A stretch of DNA of 8,798 nt from Myxococcales bacterium. Lineage in GTDB: Bacteria; Myxococcota_A; Polyangia; Fen-1088. Shown here piece after piece: positions 6,040 to 8,798 of the stretch (the stretch's first letter is position 1; each line of letters begins with the position of its first letter). The stretch is taken from NCBI GenBank assembly GCA_003170035.1, contig PMZX01000447.1, positions 14,388 through 23,185 on the forward strand, in the 5' to 3' direction. The translations under genes and the position numbers were made by a program. The notes under the pieces were generated by a model, which saw only the letters and a list, made by a program, of their open reading frames with translations, was not told the origin of the DNA and ran no database searches.

Positions 6040-6981
6040 GTGACCAAACCATTTAGAATATTCAGCGGCAACGCGAACCGCGAGATCGCGGAGGACGTGT
6101 GTCGCTACCTGGACACCACCATCGGCAAAGCCCATGTCAAACGCTTCGCCGACGGTGAGTCGGACGTCGAAATCAACGAAAACGTCCGGGGCGTCCACTG
6201 CTTCGTCATCCAGCCGACCTGCACGCCGGTCAACGACAACCTGATGGAGTTGCTGGTCATGATCGACGCCCTCAAACGGGCGTCGGCGGGCAGCATCATC
6301 GCGGTCATGCCCTACTTTGGCTACGCGCGCCAGGACCGAAAGACGCGGCCGCGAACGCCCATCTCGGCGCGCCTGGTGGCGGATCTATTGACCGCGGCCG
6401 GCGTCAACCGGGTGCTGGCGATGGACCTTCACGCGGGCCAGATTCAGGGTTTCTTCAGCATCCCGGTGGATCACATCTTCGCCATGCCGGTGATGATGGA
6501 CTACCTGCGCACCAAGTTTCCGACCAACTCGGTGATTGTCTCGCCCGACGCCGGCGGGGTCGAGCGCGCGCGCGCCTACTCGAAGCGGCTCGACACCAGC
6601 CTGGCCATCATCGACAAGCGCCGCCCTGCACCCAATGTGGCCGAGCTGGTCAACATCATCGGCGATGTGAGTGGCCGCGATGCCATCATCGTCGACGACT
6701 TGGTCGACACCGGCGGCACCCTGTGCGCGGCCGCCCAGGGTCTGATGAAGAACGGCGCGCGTTCCGTCTACGCCTGCGTCACGCACGGTCTGTTGTCAGA
6801 CCCGGCGCTGGAGCGCATAACCGCGAGCCCCATCAAAGAGATCATCATCACCGATTCCATCCCTGCCCGGGCCGACATCAAGGCCTCACCCAAAGTTCGG
6901 GTCCTCTCGGTTGCGCGCCTGTTGGGAGAGGCAGTCAAGCGCATCCACCTAGGGGATTCGCTGAGCACCCTTTTCATCTGA
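6040..6981 (+). CDS. prs: Ribose-phosphate pyrophosphokinase (PRPP synthetase)
   Basis: The enzyme makes PRPP from ribose-5-phosphate and ATP, feeding purine, pyrimidine, NAD, His and Trp synthesis in the cytoplasm. The 313-residue product has the class I signatures: FSGNAN (8-13), FADGESDVEI (36-45), PYFGYARQDRK (91-101), the divalent-metal motif DLHAGQIQGFF (129-139, catalytic His131), SPDAGGVERA (168-177), the flexible-loop KRRPAPN (193-199) and the PRPP loop VDDLVDTGGT (218-227). I chose GTG at 6040 because it gives the normal family N-terminus and length and has AGGA 6 bases upstream. The open frame extends to a TTG at 5962, but that adds 26 unrelated residues and begins on the -35 box. 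First gene of an operon with rplY 26 bases downstream. Confidence 0.96.
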   Translation: MTKPFRIFSGNANREIAEDVCRYLDTTIGKAHVKRFADGESDVEINENVRGVHCFVIQPTCTPVNDNLMELLVMIDALKRASAGSIIAVMPYFGYARQDRKTRPRTPISARLVADLLTAAGVNRVLAMDLHAGQIQGFFSIPVDHIFAMPVMMDYLRTKFPTNSVIVSPDAGGVERARAYSKRLDTSLAIIDKRRPAPNVAELVNIIGDVSGRDAIIVDDLVDTGGTLCAAAQGLMKNGARSVYACVTHGLLSDPALERITASPIKEIIITDSIPARADIKASPKVRVLSVARLLGEAVKRIHLGDSLSTLFI

Positions 6982-7007
6982 GCGAGCGAGAGCACAAAGG
7001 ATTTCAC

Positions 7008-7772
7008 ATGGATTTTGCCAAGGTTTCCGCCGAGGTTCGCAGTCTGTCGGGCAAGGGACCAGCGCGCCGGGCGCGCGCGGCGGGCAAGCTGCCCGCCATT
7101 CTCTACGGTCACAAGACCGAGCCGCTCTCCCTGGCGCTCGATCCCGTGGCGCTGGTGAAAGCGCTCGACAAAGACCGGAAGCGCAACACGGTTTTTTCCT
7201 TGTCCGTGCAAGGTGAGGGCAAGGCCGAGGACGTCACTGCCATGATCCGCGACGTCCAGATCGATCCGATGTCGCGTGAGCCCGTGCACGTGGACTTCAT
7301 CCGCGTGAGCCTGGACGAAGTCGTGAGGGTGACGATTCCCGTGCTCTTGCTGGGAATTCCCGTCGGTGTGACCGATGGCGGGAACCTGCACCAGAGCTAT
7401 CGCAATCTTCCCATCACGGCGAAACCGGCGGACATCCCGACCAAGATCGAGATGGACGTGACCGCGCTCAAGATAGGCGACGCCCTGCACGCCAGCGATC
7501 TCAAGCTGCCGCCTGGGGTGAAGGTCATGCTGGATCCCAAGGAAGCCCTGGCGTCGGTCGTGGCACCGCGGGCCGAGAAGGTCGAGGAGGCGGCTGCCGG
7601 CGCGGTTCCCGCCGAGGGCGCGGCTCCGGCCGAAGGTGCAGCCCCGGGCGCTGCCCCGGGCGCTGCCCCGGGCACTGCTCCGGGCGCGGCTCCGGCTGCT
7701 GGCGCTCCTGCTGCGGCAGGGGCCAAGGCCGCCCCGGCGGCAAAGAAGGAACCGGAGAAGAAGGGCAAGTGA
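7008..7772 (+). CDS. rplY: 50S ribosomal protein L25, CTC/TL5 type with low-complexity tail
   Basis: L25 binds 5S rRNA in the large subunit; the long form is also called Ctc, a general-stress name from Bacillus. The 254 residues comprise the N-terminal 5S-binding domain (about 5-98: VRSLSGKGPARRARAAGKLP, LYGH, DVQIDPMSREPVHVDFIRV), the TL5 C-terminal domain (about 103-187: IPVLLLGIPVGVTDGGNLHQ, ALKIGDALHASDLKLPPGV) and a disordered Ala/Pro/Gly tail (188-254) ending in a basic AAKKEPEKKGK. The tail contains APGA repeats coded by tandem 12-base units. The open frame continues upstream to 6723 inside prs, but ATG 7008 has an AAAGGA Shine-Dalgarno 6 bases before it and the family N-terminus. Sits between prs and pth, an arrangement common in deltaproteobacteria and others. 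Confidence 0.95.
   Translation: MDFAKVSAEVRSLSGKGPARRARAAGKLPAILYGHKTEPLSLALDPVALVKALDKDRKRNTVFSLSVQGEGKAEDVTAMIRDVQIDPMSREPVHVDFIRVSLDEVVRVTIPVLLLGIPVGVTDGGNLHQSYRNLPITAKPADIPTKIEMDVTALKIGDALHASDLKLPPGVKVMLDPKEALASVVAPRAEKVEEAAAGAVPAEGAAPAEGAAPGAAPGAAPGTAPGAAPAAGAPAAAGAKAAPAAKKEPEKKGK
7641..7688 (+). repeat. Four tandem 12-base repeats in the rplY tail
   Basis: GCCCCGGGCGCT occurs exactly at 7641-7652 and 7653-7664, then GCCCCGGGCACT (one change) at 7665-7676 and GCTCCGGGCGCG (three changes) at 7677-7688. In frame these code for APGA, APGA, APGT, APGA. The decay from 5' to 3' suggests recent slippage or unit duplication at the 5' end, and the number could vary between strains. Confidence 0.85.
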
Positions 7773-7812
7773 CCCTGCCAGGCCGGGCTGGGATTAGCCG
7801 AGTGCAGATGCG

Positions 7813-8403
7813 ATGTGGCTTCTGGTGGGCCTCGGCAATCCCGAATCGCGCTACGCAGGCAACCGACACAATGCCGGCTTCATGGTGGTCGATGAGATCT
7901 GGCGACGCGCAGGTGCGCCTGCACGCCGCCTCAAGCTGGGGGCCGAATTGAGCGAGGCGACCTTGGCGGGCGAGCACGTGCTCTTCTGCAAGCCGATGGA
8001 GTTCATGAACTGCAGCGGCCTGGCCGTGCAGCGCGCGGCCGCGTTCTGGAAGATCCCCCCTGAGCAAGCCGTGGTTGCGCATGACGACCTGGATCTGCCG
8101 TTTGGCCGGCTCAGGCTTGGCTTGGGCGGCGGGACCGGCGGGCACAACGGCCTGCAGTCGATCATCCAGGAATGGGGATCCCCTGATTTTGCGCGGGTCC
8201 GTTTCGGGATCGGGCGACCGCCCGCGCAGTGGGATGCGGCCGACTACGTGCTGGCCGATTTCGCCGAGGATGAGCGGCGCTTGCTGCCGGATCTGATTTC
8301 AGAGGCGGCGGATGCCACTGAGGCCATCGTGAAAAGCGGGTTGCAGGTGGCCATGAACATTTTCAATAAACGGAAGAAGGACGACAGCGAGGCGGGCGCA
8401 TAG
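7813..8403 (+). CDS. pth: Peptidyl-tRNA hydrolase
   Basis: Pth releases peptides from prematurely dropped peptidyl-tRNA so the tRNA can be reused; it is a soluble essential enzyme. The 196 residues, the normal length, show GLGNP (6-10, Asn9), RHNAGF (18-23, catalytic His19), KPMEFMNCSG (60-69, Asn66), HDDLDLPFG (90-98, Asp91 pairing with the His), GGGTGGHNGL (105-114, Asn112) and FARVRFGIGRP (126-136). These match the active-site set known from E. coli Pth (Asn10, His20, Asn68, Asp93, Asn114). FMN-C-SG is slightly unusual where FMN-L-SG is common. ATG 7813 gives the family N-terminus; there is no strong Shine-Dalgarno, so coupling to rplY translation, whose stop is 40 bases upstream, is plausible. 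A second out-of-frame ATG lies 5 bases earlier. Confidence 0.96.
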   Translation: MWLLVGLGNPESRYAGNRHNAGFMVVDEIWRRAGAPARRLKLGAELSEATLAGEHVLFCKPMEFMNCSGLAVQRAAAFWKIPPEQAVVAHDDLDLPFGRLRLGLGGGTGGHNGLQSIIQEWGSPDFARVRFGIGRPPAQWDAADYVLADFAEDERRLLPDLISEAADATEAIVKSGLQVAMNIFNKRKKDDSEAGA

Positions 8404-8428
8404 GGCACCCGTCCTCATCAACTCCTTG

Positions 8429-8460
8429 CCCGGCGGCTTGGCCGGCCGGGACATAGGTCC
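8429..8460 (+). promoter_or_regulatory. rpsF leader hairpins, possible S6:S18 feedback site
   Basis: In the 72-base pth–rpsF gap, CCCGGC (8429-8434) pairs with GCCGGG (8445-8450) around a 10-base loop, and GGAC (8449-8452) pairs with GTCC (8457-8460) around ATAG; the two stems share 8449-8450 and so compete or must shift. They end just before the AAGGGAG ribosome binding site (8462-8468). Bacterial rpsF leaders often carry a structured site with CCG recognised by S6:S18 for feedback control. This one has CCG repeats but I cannot confirm the consensus. Confidence 0.35.
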
Positions 8461-8475
8461 AAAGGGAGAACACAC

Positions 8476-8798
8476 ATGGCAGAAAAGAGACGAGTATCGT
8501 GCCGGGATATCCCCGGCAGAACGCGCGAGTACGAAACCATCTTCATCCTCAAGCCAGACGTGACCAACGAGGTCATCGGCACAACCAACAGCAAGATTCG
8601 CGGAGTGCTCGAGGCGGGCGGCGGCACCTTGCTCAAGATCGAAAACTGGGGACGCCGCAAGCTGGCCTACGAGGTGAAGAAACAGCTCAAGGGCATCTAC
8701 ATCTTCTTTCGCTATCTGGGAAACCCCGGCCTGGTCGAGGAGATCGAGCGCAACCTGCGCCTCACCGACAGCGTGATTCGCCAGTACTCGGTCAAGAT
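8476..8798 (+). CDS. rpsF: 30S ribosomal protein S6, 3'-truncated by window edge, with N-terminal extension
   Basis: S6 binds S18 and 16S rRNA helix 22-23 in the platform of the small subunit. The readable 107 residues run into the window edge with no stop. The core begins at REYETIFILKPD (17-28), where typical S6 begins within two or three residues of its Met, and contains the family mark ENWGRRKLAYEVKK (56-69), GIYIFFRYLG (73-82), and RLTDSVIRQYSVK (95-107), equivalent to the usual FNDAVIRSMV. The first 16 residues (MAEKRRVSCRDIPGRT) are an extra basic extension. ATG 8476 is supported by AAGGGAG 7 bases upstream, and no in-frame start lies nearer to the core. Usually followed by rpsR and rplI; those would be beyond the window. 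Confidence 0.95.
   Translation, partial: MAEKRRVSCRDIPGRTREYETIFILKPDVTNEVIGTTNSKIRGVLEAGGGTLLKIENWGRRKLAYEVKKQLKGIYIFFRYLGNPGLVEEIERNLRLTDSVIRQYSVK
8500..8518 (+). other. Perfect 7-bp hairpin within the rpsF N-terminal extension
   Basis: TGCCGGG (8500-8506) pairs with CCCGGCA (8512-8518) around ATATC, covering codons 9-15 of rpsF. It lies 22 bases after the A of the start codon, within reach of an initiating ribosome, and could affect translation or belong to the leader regulatory structure. Coding for the extension (residues CRDIPGR) is an alternative sufficient explanation. Confidence 0.4.

Noticed and set aside
5320..6198. 292-residue minus-strand open frame
   Set aside because: Antisense to the binding-protein gene, the prs promoter and the prs start; Arg/Ser/Pro-rich with no recognisable motif.
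1..8798. Search for tRNA genes, CRISPR arrays, insertion sequences, attachment sites and defence or biosynthetic gene systems
   Set aside because: No cloverleaf-like block, spaced direct-repeat array, transposase or terminal repeats seen. Genes are mostly standard housekeeping types, so I do not claim a new system.

Overview
The window is a GC-rich chromosomal stretch with strongly G/C-biased third codon positions and mostly ordinary housekeeping genes. The right-hand cluster prs – rplY (CTC type with an Ala/Pro-rich tail) – pth – rpsF, the eukaryote-like PPP protein phosphatase at the left edge and the N-terminally extended S6 together suggest a deltaproteobacterial or Myxococcota-like bacterium. 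This assignment is an inference from gene order and family style, not from any database search.

Layout, left to right. (1) Bases 1-833, + strand: the 3' part of a PPP-family Ser/Thr phosphatase, cut by the left edge. (2) Bases 853-2358, - strand: trxB (thioredoxin reductase) followed downstream by a YhcH/YjgK/YiaL-family gene with a near-perfect Shine-Dalgarno. The phosphatase and the yhcH-like gene converge on a 9-bp perfect inverted repeat. (3) Bases 2359-2519: divergent intergenic region with possible overlapping -10 elements. (4) Bases 2520-4883, + strand: a 73-residue two-helix membrane protein, then a 706-residue ArnT/PMT-like polytopic glycosyltransferase. (5) Bases 4970-5854, + strand: a sugar-binding-protein-like (type 1 periplasmic binding fold) protein with no signal peptide, ending at a 10-bp inverted repeat. 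(6) Bases 5962-8798, + strand: a good sigma70-type promoter, a short GC hairpin leader, then prs, rplY, pth and the start of rpsF, with gaps of 26, 40 and 72 bases. The window ends inside rpsF.

Functionally, the right cluster links PRPP supply (nucleotide, His and Trp synthesis) with ribosome components and peptidyl-tRNA recycling, a growth-related operon. The left half holds redox maintenance (TrxB), a small cupin-like sugar-related protein, a signalling phosphatase and a membrane glycosyltransferase that probably modifies a lipid or polymer with a polyprenyl-phosphate-linked sugar.

I found no mobile element, CRISPR array, tRNA or rRNA, and no clear new multi-gene system. The items most worth a second look are the signal-less binding protein with a possible leaderless GTG start, the small membrane protein paired with the glycosyltransferase, and the RNA hairpins around the rpsF start.
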